Positions 43,801-53,296 of a stretch of 64,000 nt of DNA are shown in pieces (position 1 is the first letter of the stretch; each line of letters opens with the position of its first letter). The position numbers were made by a program, and so were the translations under genes. Origin of the DNA: Wocania_A sp965224845 (lineage in GTDB: Bacteria > Bacteroidota > Bacteroidia > Flavobacteriales > Flavobacteriaceae); assembly GCA_965224845.1 (NCBI GenBank), contig CBDDAJ010000036.1, forward strand, positions 62,001-126,000, read 5' to 3'. The notes under the pieces were generated by a model. It was not told the origin of the DNA and did not search any database. It saw nothing but the letters and a program-made list of their open reading frames with translations.

Positions 43801-45366
43801 GTGGGATTGATTTCACCGCCTCCACATCACGATATTTATTCTATTGAAGATTTAGCACAGTTAATTTACGACTTAAAAAATGCGAATCGCAAAGCCAGAA
43901 TAAATGTAAAACTGGTATCTGAAGTTGGTGTTGGCACCATAGCTGCAGGTGTTGCAAAAGCAAAAGCCGATGTGGTTTTAATTGCAGGGTACGATGGCGG
44001 TACAGGAGCCTCCCCACTAACCTCATTAAAGCATGCTGGTCTTCCCTGGGAATTAGGCTTAGCCGAAGCACAACAAACCTTGGTTTTAAATAAACTAAGA
44101 AGCAGAATCGTTGTAGAATGCGACGGCCAATTAAAAACCGGAAGAGATGTCGCTATCGCTGCTTTACTTGGTGCAGAAGAGTTTGGTTTTGCCACAGCTC
44201 CTCTGGTAGCATCAGGCTGCATTATGATGCGTAAGTGCCACTTAAACACCTGTCCTGTAGGTATTGCCACTCAGGATAAAGCGCTGCGCAAAAACTTTAA
44301 AGGCACACCAGAACATGTTATTAATTTCTTCTATTATATCGCTGAAGAATTACGCGGCATTATGGCGCAATTAGGGTTTAGAACCATGGACGACATGATT
44401 GGCCAAACGCACAAAATAAATGCTAATAAAGCGATAAAGCATTATAAAGCCAAAGGTTTAGATTTATCTTCAATATTACACAGGCCAGCAGTGTATAGTC
44501 AAATGCCTGTTAGAAATTCTGAAGACCAAGAGCATGGTTTAGATAATGTTATGGATTTTCAAATACTTAAAGACTCGCACAGAGCTTTATATAGAAAAGA
44601 AAAAATGACCTTAGCCTATCCAATCAAGAATACAAACAGAACGGTTGGCGCTATAGTGAGTAACGAAATCTCAAAAAAATATGGTCATTTAGGGCTTCCT
44701 GAAGACACCTTAAACATCAACTTTACCGGCTCAGCAGGACAAAGTTTTGGAGCTTTTGGCGCCCACGGATTAACTTTTAAATTAGAAGGGAATACAAACG
44801 ATTATTTAGGAAAAGGATTGTCTGGAGCAAAACTCGTTGTAAAAAAACCAGCCCGCGCAGATTTTATTGCTGAAAACAATATTATCGTAGGCAATGTTTG
44901 TTTATTTGGTGCTGTTGAAGGTGAAGCCTATATTAATGGTATTGCCGGCGAACGTTTTGCGGTGCGTAACTCTGGAGCAACGGCCGTAGTTGAAGGCGTT
45001 GGAGATCATTGTTGTGAATATATGACTGGTGGAAAAGTAGTTGTTTTAGGTAAAACAGGACGAAACTTCGCTGCAGGAATGAGTGGTGGAATCGCCTATA
45101 TTTACGACCCTGAAAATAAATTTACTAAGGGATTATGCAATACCGAAACCATTGAGTTTGAAGATATTTTAGCAGAAGACGCTAAGGACTTAAAAAGCTT
45201 AATTGAAAAACATGTAAACTACACAGGTAGTAATAAAGGTAAAGAAATATTAGCAAATTGGGAATCTAATCTAAACCATTTTGTTAGGGTGATGCCAACA
45301 GAATACAAACGTGCATTAAAGCGCTTGGAGACTGAAGAGCAAATGGTTGAAGAATTAACAGTATAA
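40855..45366 (+). CDS. gltB: Glutamate synthase large subunit
   Basis: The 1,503-residue enzyme has the class II amidotransferase domain with its nucleophile Cys17 (EHENCGAGFICNL) after a short propeptide. The central domain follows, then the FMN/synthase domain (SNSGEGGEDRKRF, GAKPGEGGQLPGEKV, GYDGGTGASPLTSLKHAGLP) and the [3Fe-4S] ligands in CIMMRKCHLNTC (spacing C-x5-C-x4-C). The GXGXG beta-helix (GSAGQSFGAFGAHG, GGKVVVLGKTGRNFAAGMSG) comes last. I chose ATG 40855; the TTG at 40846 would only add three residues. The product converts glutamine and 2-oxoglutarate to two glutamates. gltD follows after 4 bp. Confidence 0.96.
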   Translation: MLKKQGLYLPEFEHENCGAGFICNLKGEKTNQIIHDALEILVKLEHRGGVSADGKTGDGAGLLIDIPHAYFKRVCDFKIPVQGKYAVGMVFLPKNNNQYKFCKDTFEKEITAQGLSVLGWRDVPVDASHLGEIALAAEPNIEQLFVEKTNDVSEDVFKAKLYAARKITEHKIANSKMSESSYFYVSSLSTTTLIYKGIIMPEDIGLYYKDLQETDLVTRLALVHQRFSTNTMPTWELAQPFRFMCQNGEINTLRGNVSRMRVREEIMKSEVFGPQIDKLFPIILPGKSDSASMDMVVELLTHTGRSLPEVMMMMIPEAWEKHKTMSKERKAFYEYNACIMEPWDGPASVPFTDGNYIGALLDRNGLRPSRYTVTKSGKLIMSSEIGVVDINPEDIESHGRLEPGKMFLVDMNEGRIINDEEIKSKIVSERPYQKWLDKTRLHLKDIPYNNETCPIETIDVKTRQRLFNYTFEDIQEVITPMAIHGKEALGSMGIDTPLAVLSDRPQLISNYFKQLFAQVTNPPLDGIREEIVTDISLNLGKDRNIFSITERQCRKLRIQNPVISNADLEKIRCISVESFKAETIEMLYPKAKGLNGLEDALDDIIVQIEKALDRKTNIIILSDRGVNKELAPIPALLACSYVNHQMNRLRKRSYFDIIIESAEPREPHHFATLFGYGASAINPYMVNEIIRMQVKEGFITGIDEQKAVDNFNKAIGKGILKIMNKIGISTLHSYRGSQIFEIVGFNSQFVEKYFPYTASRIEGIGLYEIEKEINERYKYAYPDTYIDKRLGLNIGGDYRWRRNGERHMFNPTTVAKLQQAVRLSDQKSYDIYAKAINEQSENLMTIRGLFEFDNLDPIPLDEVEPWTDIVKRFKTGAMSYGSISREAHENLAIAMNRIGAKSNSGEGGEDRKRFQPDVNGDSRNSAIKQVASGRFGVTSHYLTNAKEIQIKMAQGAKPGEGGQLPGEKVLPWIAAARNSTPFVGLISPPPHHDIYSIEDLAQLIYDLKNANRKARINVKLVSEVGVGTIAAGVAKAKADVVLIAGYDGGTGASPLTSLKHAGLPWELGLAEAQQTLVLNKLRSRIVVECDGQLKTGRDVAIAALLGAEEFGFATAPLVASGCIMMRKCHLNTCPVGIATQDKALRKNFKGTPEHVINFFYYIAEELRGIMAQLGFRTMDDMIGQTHKINANKAIKHYKAKGLDLSSILHRPAVYSQMPVRNSEDQEHGLDNVMDFQILKDSHRALYRKEKMTLAYPIKNTNRTVGAIVSNEISKKYGHLGLPEDTLNINFTGSAGQSFGAFGAHGLTFKLEGNTNDYLGKGLSGAKLVVKKPARADFIAENNIIVGNVCLFGAVEGEAYINGIAGERFAVRNSGATAVVEGVGDHCCEYMTGGKVVVLGKTGRNFAAGMSGGIAYIYDPENKFTKGLCNTETIEFEDILAEDAKDLKSLIEKHVNYTGSNKGKEILANWESNLNHFVRVMPTEYKRALKRLETEEQMVEELTV

Positions 45367-45370
45367 TACG

Positions 45371-46834
45371 ATGGGAAAAGTTACAGGTTTTAAAGAATTT
45401 GAAAGACAAGATGAAGCATACACACCCGTTAAGGATCGTGTAAAACATTATAAAGAATTTACAGTACCGCTTAGTGAAGCTGAGTTAACAAAACAAGGCT
45501 CTCGCTGTATGGATTGTGGCATTCCATTTTGCCACAGTGGTTGCCCGTTAGGGAATTTAATTCCCGATTTTAATCACATGGTACATCAGGGGGAATGGAA
45601 AAAAGCATCGTGGATATTACATTCAACAAATAACTTCCCGGAATTTACGGGAAGACTATGCCCTGCACCATGCGAACAAGCCTGTGTTTTAGGCATTATT
45701 GAAGACCCCATTTCTATTGAAAATATTGAAAAGAATATTGTTGAGCGTGCTTTTGCAGCAGGTTGGATTAAACCTCAACCTCCAAAAAACAGGACAGGAA
45801 AAACCATCGCTGTTGTGGGATCCGGACCAGCTGGTTTAGCAACTGCACAACAACTTAACAGAGCTGGACATACTGTTACTGTTTTTGAACGTGATGACGA
45901 GATTGGAGGATTATTACGTTACGGTATTCCCAACTTTAAAATGGAGAAAGAGGTTATTGATCGTCGTCTGGCCATTTTAGAAGCCGAAGGCATTACTTTT
46001 AAAACCAATGTAAATGTTGGTGTTAATTACGATGTAGATAAGTTAAAAGCTTTTGATGCTGTGGTCCTTTGTGGAGGTGCCACAGAAAGACGAAGTTTAC
46101 CAACACCTGGAATCGATGCTGATGGTGTGGTTCAAGCCATGGATTTTTTAACACAGCAAACCAAAGTAGTTTTTGGGAAACAGGTAGAAGATCAGGTATT
46201 AGCAACCGATAAAAATGTGATTGTTATTGGTGGTGGTGATACGGGTTCAGATTGTGTAGGTACATCAAACCGTCAGGGTGCAAAATCGGTAGTAAACTTT
46301 GAGATTATGCCTAAGCCTCCTGGGCATCGTTCGCCTACTACCCCTTGGCCTTATTGGCCATTGCAGCTAAAAACATCGTCATCTCATAAAGAAGGTGTAG
46401 AACGTAATTGGCTTATCAACACTAAAGCATTCGTAACCGACAAAAACGGAAAGCTTACGGCACTAAAAACCATAAATGTAGAGTGGGAAATGATTCCCGG
46501 AGAGCGCCCTAAATTAATAGAAATTAAAGGCACTGAAAAAACATGGCCTTGCGACCTGGCGCTTTTAGCTTTAGGGTTTACAGGACCGGAAAGCACTTTA
46601 GCTGATAAGCTTGGGATTGAAAAAGATGCACGTTCTAATTATAAAGCAGCATACGGTAAGTATCAAACCAATGTTTCAAACATATTTACCGCCGGTGATA
46701 TGCGTCGCGGACAGTCCTTAATTGTTTGGGCCATATCTGAAGGCAGAGAAGCAGCCAGACAAGTTGATATTTATTTAATGGGGAAATCGGATTTGCCTAC
46801 TAAAAATGCTGCCGGGGACTTGGTTGGGGTGTAA
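45371..46834 (+). CDS. gltD: Glutamate synthase small subunit
   Basis: The 487-residue NADPH-dependent subunit supplies electrons to GltB. The N-terminal iron-sulfur Cys clusters are CMDCGIPFCHSGCPLGNLIP and CPAPCEQACVLG. The FAD motif is VVGSGPAGLATAQQLNRAGH and the NADPH motif VIGGGDTGSDCVGTSNRQGA. NIFTAGDMRRGQSLIVWAI is the conserved C-terminal FAD contact. It is 4 bp after gltB in an obvious operon. Confidence 0.96.
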   Translation: MGKVTGFKEFERQDEAYTPVKDRVKHYKEFTVPLSEAELTKQGSRCMDCGIPFCHSGCPLGNLIPDFNHMVHQGEWKKASWILHSTNNFPEFTGRLCPAPCEQACVLGIIEDPISIENIEKNIVERAFAAGWIKPQPPKNRTGKTIAVVGSGPAGLATAQQLNRAGHTVTVFERDDEIGGLLRYGIPNFKMEKEVIDRRLAILEAEGITFKTNVNVGVNYDVDKLKAFDAVVLCGGATERRSLPTPGIDADGVVQAMDFLTQQTKVVFGKQVEDQVLATDKNVIVIGGGDTGSDCVGTSNRQGAKSVVNFEIMPKPPGHRSPTTPWPYWPLQLKTSSSHKEGVERNWLINTKAFVTDKNGKLTALKTINVEWEMIPGERPKLIEIKGTEKTWPCDLALLALGFTGPESTLADKLGIEKDARSNYKAAYGKYQTNVSNIFTAGDMRRGQSLIVWAISEGREAARQVDIYLMGKSDLPTKNAAGDLVGV

Positions 46835-46944
46835 AAAACGATGCTTTTAAGCTTTACTTAGATAGTTTAATCGCGTTAGAAAGATATATCATCCATTTAG
46901 AACAGTAAGCGGTATTTTGATTATCAGATCGTACGATATCTAAT

Positions 46945-47694
46945 TCACATTAAATTAAGCAATTGTTTTAAAAACCCGTCTTTGCTTCGGATCGACACTT
47001 TAATTCTTGCCCCATTAGCCATTATAGCATATGCAGGTTTTCCTTTTGTATACTTTTTTACATGCTTAAGGTTTACTAAAAAAGATTGATCTACCCTATA
47101 AAAATCGTTAGGTTGTAAAAGGGTTTCAAACCTTTTTAACGTTTTAGAGGTCTCGATCTTTTTTCCATTGCTTAAAAAAATATCGGTATAATTTTTATCT
47201 GCTTTACAGTACAGTATATCAGACACCGTTACAACAGTATAGCTATCAATAGTACTTATACCTATTCGCTTTTGATTATGTTCTGCTTTTAAGTTATGAA
47301 AGAGCACATTCATTTTTTCAGTAAAATACGTCCTCGACTCTTCTTCCCTTATTTTATATACGGTTTCTTTAAAATCATCAATATCAATAGGTTTTAATAA
47401 ATAGTCCAAAGCACTAAACCTAAAGGCTCTAACCGCATACTTTTCATAGGCGGTAGTAAAAACAACATGGAAATCAATAGTATCTATTCGCTCTAAAAAA
47501 TCAAAACCTGTTTGGTTATTAATTTCTACATCCAGAAAAACAAGATTAGGCTTTAGTTTCCTGGTTGCCACTAAGCCTTCCTCGATGTTAGTATAACTCC
47601 CTAAAACATTAAAAACACCTTCATAATCTTTTATCAACCTTAAAATACTGTCTATACAGTGTTGCTCATCATCAATTATTATGGTTTTAATCAT
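46945..47694 (-). CDS. LytTR-family response regulator
   Basis: The 249-residue protein has a receiver domain (IKTIIIDDEQHCIDSI, phosphorylatable Asp in LVFLDVEI, TTAYEKYAVRAF, LKPID) and a C-terminal LytTR DNA-binding domain (DILYCKADKNYTDIFLSNGK, FYRVDQSFLVNLKHV). The start overlaps the end of the adjacent histidine kinase frame by 8 bp, so they were one two-component operon. As the kinase is a pseudogene, this regulator may now lack its partner, respond to another kinase, or be on the way to loss. Confidence 0.9.
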   Translation of the reverse strand: MIKTIIIDDEQHCIDSILRLIKDYEGVFNVLGSYTNIEEGLVATRKLKPNLVFLDVEINNQTGFDFLERIDTIDFHVVFTTAYEKYAVRAFRFSALDYLLKPIDIDDFKETVYKIREEESRTYFTEKMNVLFHNLKAEHNQKRIGISTIDSYTVVTVSDILYCKADKNYTDIFLSNGKKIETSKTLKRFETLLQPNDFYRVDQSFLVNLKHVKKYTKGKPAYAIMANGARIKVSIRSKDGFLKQLLNLM

Positions 47695-49440
47695 ATTTAA
47701 AAGCTAATTGTAATGGTAGTTTAACTTCTACTCTTAGTCCGTAATCTTTATCAATTAAAGCAACTGTTCCTTTCGTTTTTTTTAATTGATTAATAATCTC
47801 AATTCTGTTTTTTGTTATTTTGATCCCTAGTGAGGGGTTCTTTTTTAGTTTATAATTCTCGGTTCTTTTTCTTCCTACGCCATTGTCTTCCACTGCACAA
47901 AGTATCATATGGTTATCTCTTTTATATTCGATAGCAATATGCCCTTTTTTATCTAGCTTTGAAATGCCATGCCAAATACTATTTTCTATAAAGGGTTGTA
48001 AAATCAAAGGTGGTACAAGTACATTTTCGATGTCAATTTCATCATCAACAATAATTTCATAAGTAAACCTATTGTTCAATCTTCTACTTTCAATATCCAA
48101 ATATGTTTTTAGCAACTCTAAATCCTCTTTAAGTAAAATCTCCTGCTTTTCTGAGCTTTCTAATGTTTGCCTCATCAATTTAGCGAATTTAGTTAAATAA
48201 TTAGTAGCAGATACAGTATCGTTTTTAACTATAAAATCACTAATAGAGTTTAGCGAATTAAATATAAAGTGGGGGTTCATTTGGGCTTTTAAAGCTTTGA
48301 GTTCTGTATCTGCCACCTTAGTTTTAAATTGGGCTTGCTCTTTACGTCTATATAAAATAAACCCAATTATTGAAACTAAAACAATACCACTTCCTCCAAG
48401 CACAGAAACATTTCTGATAAGCTTCTGTTTATTAATTTCTTCTTGTGCTAAAAGCTGTTTTTTATCGGCCTCAAATTGAATTTCCTTTCTTGATATTTCT
48501 AGTTTTCTATCGTTACTGGTTAGGCTGTCTTTTAAAGTGTTGATACTGCTTGTACATAGGCCTTGTAATGCTTTTTCATATTCTTTTTTTACTTCATGAT
48601 AGGTTACCAGCTAAATTTTCCCAAACACTTACTTTGTATATTACTGGTTGTTTAATGATTTATTTAAATTTAATGTCTTTAGATGCATACCCTTCTGCTT
48701 TTTTATAATCCTGAATTATTCTAAATACGTATTGGCTGCAGCATTTAAATACAGCATGTGCACACGTAATAAACTCTATATTATGTATTGTACTAACTAA
48801 ATTTATACTCTCTTCAATACTTTGTTATGGCTTCACCTGTTAATGTTAGCTTCCTACTTTACACACCAGGCTGGGTCATATTACTTAGTGCATTTGACGT
48901 GATAAAAATGATTGCTCTATTTTTTGTCGTGCTTCAATAATTGCCTTTTTTAAAATAATATATTGAAGAATCAGGTTGATTAAATTTTTCGTATACGTTA
49001 CCTAAATTTATAAGTACAGAAGCGATAGTATTTATGAGGCTATTTTAACATTAACTTGAGGGTTTTTTTTTGAATCATTTATTTTTTTTTAAAGCGCTTT
49101 TTATAATTAAGTTAGTGCTTTTTTGTATTCGCTCTTGCTACGTAATATATAAGCACCTATATTATGTATATATGGCTGTAGGCTGTTGAATACACATCTA
49201 ACTCTTTATGTTATATTGGCTAATATCCATAGCTCTTTATGATAGTAATCTATTGCTTTGTATGGATCAGACAAAGAGGTATTGATATACATGTCTGCTA
49301 TTCATTTCCATAAGCTAAAATTTGCTCCTTCTTTATAATACTATTAATTTTCTTGCTATTTCAAGCGTTTCTCAAATTATAATCAAGCCATGTAGAATCT
49401 GTTAGGTGTTAAAAATAATCTTTTTTTCCACATAGCTATT
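47687..49440 (-). pseudogene. Decayed TPR sensor histidine kinase (LytS/His_kinase type)
   Basis: The intact 3' part (47687 to about 48613) encodes a coiled coil, one membrane segment (GGSGIVLVSIIGFILYR) and the His_kinase motif KAQMNPHFIFNSLNSISDF with an HATPase domain (VEDNGVGRKR, SLGIKITKNRI). It has no ATG; only a GTG at 48403 just before the membrane segment. Upstream, TPR pieces appear in shifting frames: VWENLAG joins TYHEVKKEYEKA after one extra base near 48605, LGNVYEKFNQPDSSIYYF lies near 48955-49010, and SDPYKAIDYYHKEL at 49231-49273, all interrupted by stops. The 5' limit is approximate. This explains the apparent 1.2-kb gene desert. Confidence 0.8.
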
Positions 49441-49768
49441 CCCCTCTCAATTTAATATACGATGTCTCGTCAGGTACCTCCATAATTATCAATTACCTTC
49501 TTTTAAAGAATCTAATGTTTATGTCTGTGGAGCATTGTGAAAAACACATGGAAGTAAGTACAGAATAATTGAACTTGAAATAGTATTTTTTTCATAAACA
49601 TAAATTTTAAAAACATGATTGTTATTTACTTTTTTAAAAATGAGGTTAGCACAAATAATAATTTAACATCGCCATAATAATTAAACTTAAGCGAATAATA
49701 GTTCCCCCCTTCACTTTGCCATACCACTGTCATAGGTTTATAACACTATTAACAAAAACCTTAATAAA

Positions 49769-49930
49769 ATGAAAGTGTTAACTAAACCATTGTTTGTGCT
49801 ATTTGCATTCTTTTTTATTTCATTAATGTCTTGTACAGTCGACGATATTACAACAGATACTGTTGAAACCATCTCATCTGATCCTGACAAAAAAGATTTA
49901 GATCCTCCGTCTGAAGATCCTAATGATTAA
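49769..49930 (+). CDS. 53-residue acidic lipoprotein
   Basis: The short frame has a clear lipoprotein signal (PLFVLFAFFFISLMSC, Cys22 in the lipobox) and an acidic tail (DPDKKDLDPPSEDPND). The start has spaced upstream sequence AATAAA, and the stop is followed within 10 bp by a strong terminator at 49940-49975, which supports a real transcript. After cleavage only ~32 residues remain. Function unknown; similar tiny Asp/Pro-rich lipoproteins are frequent in Bacteroidetes. Confidence 0.6.
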   Translation: MKVLTKPLFVLFAFFFISLMSCTVDDITTDTVETISSDPDKKDLDPPSEDPND

Positions 49931-49939
49931 ATTTAAAAA

Positions 49940-49975
49940 CCAATTTCAAAAGACTCCATGACCTTTTGAAATTGG
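49940..49975. terminator. Bidirectional hairpin terminator
   Basis: CCAATTTCAAAAG (49940-49952) pairs perfectly over 13 bp with CTTTTGAAATTGG (49963-49975). It lies between the plus-strand small lipoprotein and the convergent LuxR regulator gene. T-runs are weak on both sides. Confidence 0.65.
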
Positions 49976-49995
49976 TAAACTTCGATGATATAACA

Positions 49996-50643
49996 TTAAT
50001 GTTTGTTTTCACGATTACCGCTTTTATATTTTGTATAGATTGAAACCAAATGTGCCGTGTTTTTTGCATCCATTTTTAGGGTTAAATTTTTTATATGTGT
50101 TTCTACCGTTCGGTTACTAATATTTAAGCTGTGCGCTATTTCTTTTTGAGTTAATCCGGTAGTTAATAACGTAATAACTTCTTTTTCCCTATTTGAAATA
50201 TTAAGCCATTTCCCTATTTCCAGCATCGCTTTAATATTTTTATCTATATAAGTTTCTCCATCCATTACAGCTTTTAGTGCCCCTAGTGTTTCTTCTACCC
50301 CTAACTGTTTATCTAAATATCCATCTACATTTATATCGTTGAACAAAACTTCGTAATGATCTATTTTGGCTTCTTGTGTAAGAATTATAATTTTAATTTT
50401 AGGGTAAAATGTTTTTACTTTTTTTGCAATTACAAAGCCATTATAATCTTCAGATTCAAAATTTAAATCTAATATTAACGTTGTTACTTTCTTTAAAGAC
50501 AAAATACTCAACGCCTGTTGATAATTATGTGCCACCCTGATACTTTTTACGTAATTAGGGTACTGTTCTAATAAGGATACCAACCCTTGAGAAAAAATGA
50601 CTGAATCGTCTACTATTAAAATATCTGATTTAATTATTTTCAT
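49996..50643 (-). CDS. NarL/LuxR-family response regulator
   Basis: The 215-residue regulator has a receiver domain (ILIVDDSVIFSQGLVSLLEQ; phosphorylatable Asp in TTLILDLNF) and a LuxR-type helix-turn-helix (NREKEVITLLTTGLTQKEIA followed by ISNRTVETHIKNLTLKM). It starts 3 bp after the stop of the TPR histidine kinase gene, so the two form a two-component system. The target genes are not evident; the four divergent exported-protein genes beginning at 52852 are natural candidates. Confidence 0.92.
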   Translation of the reverse strand: MKIIKSDILIVDDSVIFSQGLVSLLEQYPNYVKSIRVAHNYQQALSILSLKKVTTLILDLNFESEDYNGFVIAKKVKTFYPKIKIIILTQEAKIDHYEVLFNDINVDGYLDKQLGVEETLGALKAVMDGETYIDKNIKAMLEIGKWLNISNREKEVITLLTTGLTQKEIAHSLNISNRTVETHIKNLTLKMDAKNTAHLVSIYTKYKSGNRENKH

Positions 50644-50646
50644 AGT

Positions 50647-52653
50647 TTAATCTATTGGAAATTTGATATGCACACATGTTCCGGATTCGGTTTTGTTTAT
50701 GGTGCAACTGCCTTCAATAATTTCAACACGTTGTTTGATGTTTAACAGCCCTATACCCTCTTTATGATTTTGCTTAATACCAATACCATTATCCTCAAAC
50801 ACAAAATGCAAATGGCCTTTATTATCTTTATAATTATCAATCTTAATTTTTGTGGCTAATGCATGTTTTGTAACGTTATTTAAAACCTCCAATAAAATAC
50901 CATAAAAGTTATTTTGAACAACCAAACTCAATTTGTTTAGCATTTCTGGCAATTGATTTTCTAATTCAACAAAAACATTTCCGTACAATTGAAATTCACT
51001 AAGTCTTGACTTAATAATAGACGTAAATTTTTGGTTATTCATATACATTTCAAGAGGGTATAACCTATGAGATACTATTCTAATTTGTTGATTCATTTTT
51101 TTTAATTCTTCGGTAATTTCATCTACCGTATCATCAACTTTTTTAGAGCGTTTTAAAGCCAATATTCTTAAGCGGAGACCATCAAAGTTTGTTGTAATAA
51201 TATCATGTAAATCTCTTGCTATACGCTTCTTTATAGTTTCTTGCCCCTGGTATATAGCCTCAAGCCTTTCAATTTTAGCGTTTTGAATTGTTGTTCTTTG
51301 TTTTTGTAAAAAAACATAATACATCAATGACAATAAAAGTGTTATTATCACTAAAATTATTACTACTAAATTTTTTGTTTTAATACTTTCATTTTTTTCA
51401 GTAAGTTGTAACTGAGCACTTTTATTTTCTAAATTCAGCTTTAGTATTTCATTCTCTTTACGTTCATAATCAAATTTTGTTTGCAACGTTTGTACAATTT
51501 TAGCCTGCTCTAAACCATATATATCTTTATACAAATTGGAATATTTTAACTGATACTCTAAAGCTGTTTTATAATTGTTTGATTTTTGATGATATTCAGC
51601 TTGATTTTCATAAAAATTTAGAGCAATATGCTTATCTGACACTGAAGGCAAATAACTTTTAATACTATCCAGATAAGGTGTAACCTTTTCTAAATCATTA
51701 TGCTCAATATACATACTTGCTAACCCATTAAAATTATACAAAAGAGCCGTTGTATCTTTTAATCTCTGGTTAAGTTTAATTGATGTCCTAAAGTGCTTCT
51801 TTGCTAAACCCATAGCACCAATACTTTTATATGCAATAGCTAAATTGCCTAAAAGAACAGCTTTCTGAGTGTTGTTTTCAGAAAAGTAATTAAGTGCTTT
51901 TTTGTAATTAATTATTGCAGAATCTGGGTTTTTAAGATCTTCATAAACATTGGCGATGTTTGTGTAACAGATACCCTGTCTTAATTCATTTTTAATGTCT
52001 TTGCTCAACCCTAATGCTTCTAAATGATACACTAATGCCTGGTGATAGTTTTTTAATTGTTTTTGAATATTCCCAATTATTATAGAAACATCGGCTAATT
52101 TTTTTTTGTTCTTTTCTTGTTTAAATCCACTATAAGCCTTTACAGCATAGGTTAAGGCCTTATCATAAAACTGCCTGTCTTTATAAACAATAGCGCCTTT
52201 TAAAAAGGCCTTGTATGCCGAATTATTTAGCGCAAATTGCTCGTATAATTTCAAACTTCTTTCTAAAAAAAACAACACACTATCTTGCTGATTCAATCTT
52301 TCCTTAATTAAAGAAAGATTGTAATACAGGTCTGCACCTACTGCCGAGGTACTATCTAAACGAATTCCTCTTTTGTATATTTCCAGTGCCTTTAGGTAGT
52401 CTTTGTTTCGATGATGCAACACGCCTATTTTCTTATAAATAACCGCTGCCTGTTTAAAAGACTTATGGTCTAATGCTATCGCGAGTCCTTTTTTAAATAT
52501 TAACATCGCCTCACTGCTATTCTTCTTTTTTAGGCTATCTCCTTTCTGGATTAAAGACTCAATAAGTTTGGCTTCTTTTTCGGAAGTTAAATTTTGACTA
52601 GCTGACAACCAAAAATTTAAAAAAATGAATAAAAGAAAAAGACTGTTTTTCAT
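50647..52653 (-). CDS. TPR-containing sensor histidine kinase (NarX/HisKA_3-like)
   Basis: The 668-residue protein has a signal peptide (ending FWLSASQ) and about eight TPR units (EAMLIFKKGLAIALDHK, YLKALEIYKRGIRLD, YHQALVYHLEALGLSKD, AIINYKKALNYFSEN) forming a periplasmic sensor. A membrane segment (LVVIILVIITLLLSLMYYV, about 430-448) and a coiled coil follow. The kinase core has the phosphoacceptor His in KKRIARDLHDIITTNF, the N-box EVLNNVTKHAL and the G-box FEDNGIGI. It phosphorylates the LuxR regulator encoded 3 bp downstream. It is the intact counterpart of the decayed kinase at 47687-49440 in general plan, though of a different kinase subclass. Confidence 0.9.
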   Translation of the reverse strand: MKNSLFLLFIFLNFWLSASQNLTSEKEAKLIESLIQKGDSLKKKNSSEAMLIFKKGLAIALDHKSFKQAAVIYKKIGVLHHRNKDYLKALEIYKRGIRLDSTSAVGADLYYNLSLIKERLNQQDSVLFFLERSLKLYEQFALNNSAYKAFLKGAIVYKDRQFYDKALTYAVKAYSGFKQEKNKKKLADVSIIIGNIQKQLKNYHQALVYHLEALGLSKDIKNELRQGICYTNIANVYEDLKNPDSAIINYKKALNYFSENNTQKAVLLGNLAIAYKSIGAMGLAKKHFRTSIKLNQRLKDTTALLYNFNGLASMYIEHNDLEKVTPYLDSIKSYLPSVSDKHIALNFYENQAEYHQKSNNYKTALEYQLKYSNLYKDIYGLEQAKIVQTLQTKFDYERKENEILKLNLENKSAQLQLTEKNESIKTKNLVVIILVIITLLLSLMYYVFLQKQRTTIQNAKIERLEAIYQGQETIKKRIARDLHDIITTNFDGLRLRILALKRSKKVDDTVDEITEELKKMNQQIRIVSHRLYPLEMYMNNQKFTSIIKSRLSEFQLYGNVFVELENQLPEMLNKLSLVVQNNFYGILLEVLNNVTKHALATKIKIDNYKDNKGHLHFVFEDNGIGIKQNHKEGIGLLNIKQRVEIIEGSCTINKTESGTCVHIKFPID

Positions 52654-52851
52654 TCAAAATCGATTTACATCCACCAAAGTAAAAAATATTGGATGAAAAA
52701 CACTTTGTATAAAAAAAAATACGGGAATTTACGGATTGCAGCCTAAACCCATATCCCGTAATATTGATTTGTTAAATCTCCCTAAATCTTTCATCTACTC
52801 TTTCTGCATGTTATAGTAATCATTGCTATTAACAATAAATACATATCAAAG

Positions 52852-53277
52852 ATGAATCTATTAAATTTAAAATTGCTTTTAGCGGTTTTCTGCTTTATGC
52901 TATTAATTCCTCTATCTGCCATTTCCCAAAAAAGGCAACTAAAACCAAAACGGAGTTCTAAAATAGAAAGTGTAGATCAGTTTGTAAATATTACTTACAA
53001 TTTATATAACAAAGTTTTTGTTTATGACAGCTTAACCACTGCCGGGGTAGAAATACCAAGTGATCTTGAAGATGAATTAATAAAGCTTGCTGAAAATGAT
53101 ATAGATAGCCTTTGGAACATCATGCCCGATGTTTTTGATGATTTAGCAAATAGTAAGGGGTCGATCTTAAAAAAAGGCAGAGCAACATTAAACCTAAACA
53201 AAGCAAAAAAGGCATTGAAGTATTGTGTTAATTATGTGAAAAAGACGCTAGTAGGTATAAAAGAAGAAGAGGATTAA
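52852..53277 (+). CDS. Small exported protein of unknown function
   Basis: The 141-residue product has a signal peptide (LLLAVFCFMLLIPLSAISQ) and a helical, charged mature part (IESVDQFVNITYNLYNKVF, VEIPSDLEDELIKLAENDID). I recognise no family. It is first of four co-directional genes encoding exported proteins (52852-56586), 19 bp before the next, and divergent from the two-component system at 50647-52653, which may control it. Confidence 0.65.
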   Translation: MNLLNLKLLLAVFCFMLLIPLSAISQKRQLKPKRSSKIESVDQFVNITYNLYNKVFVYDSLTTAGVEIPSDLEDELIKLAENDIDSLWNIMPDVFDDLANSKGSILKKGRATLNLNKAKKALKYCVNYVKKTLVGIKEEED

Positions 53278-53296
53278 GATTAAAAACTTTATACCA

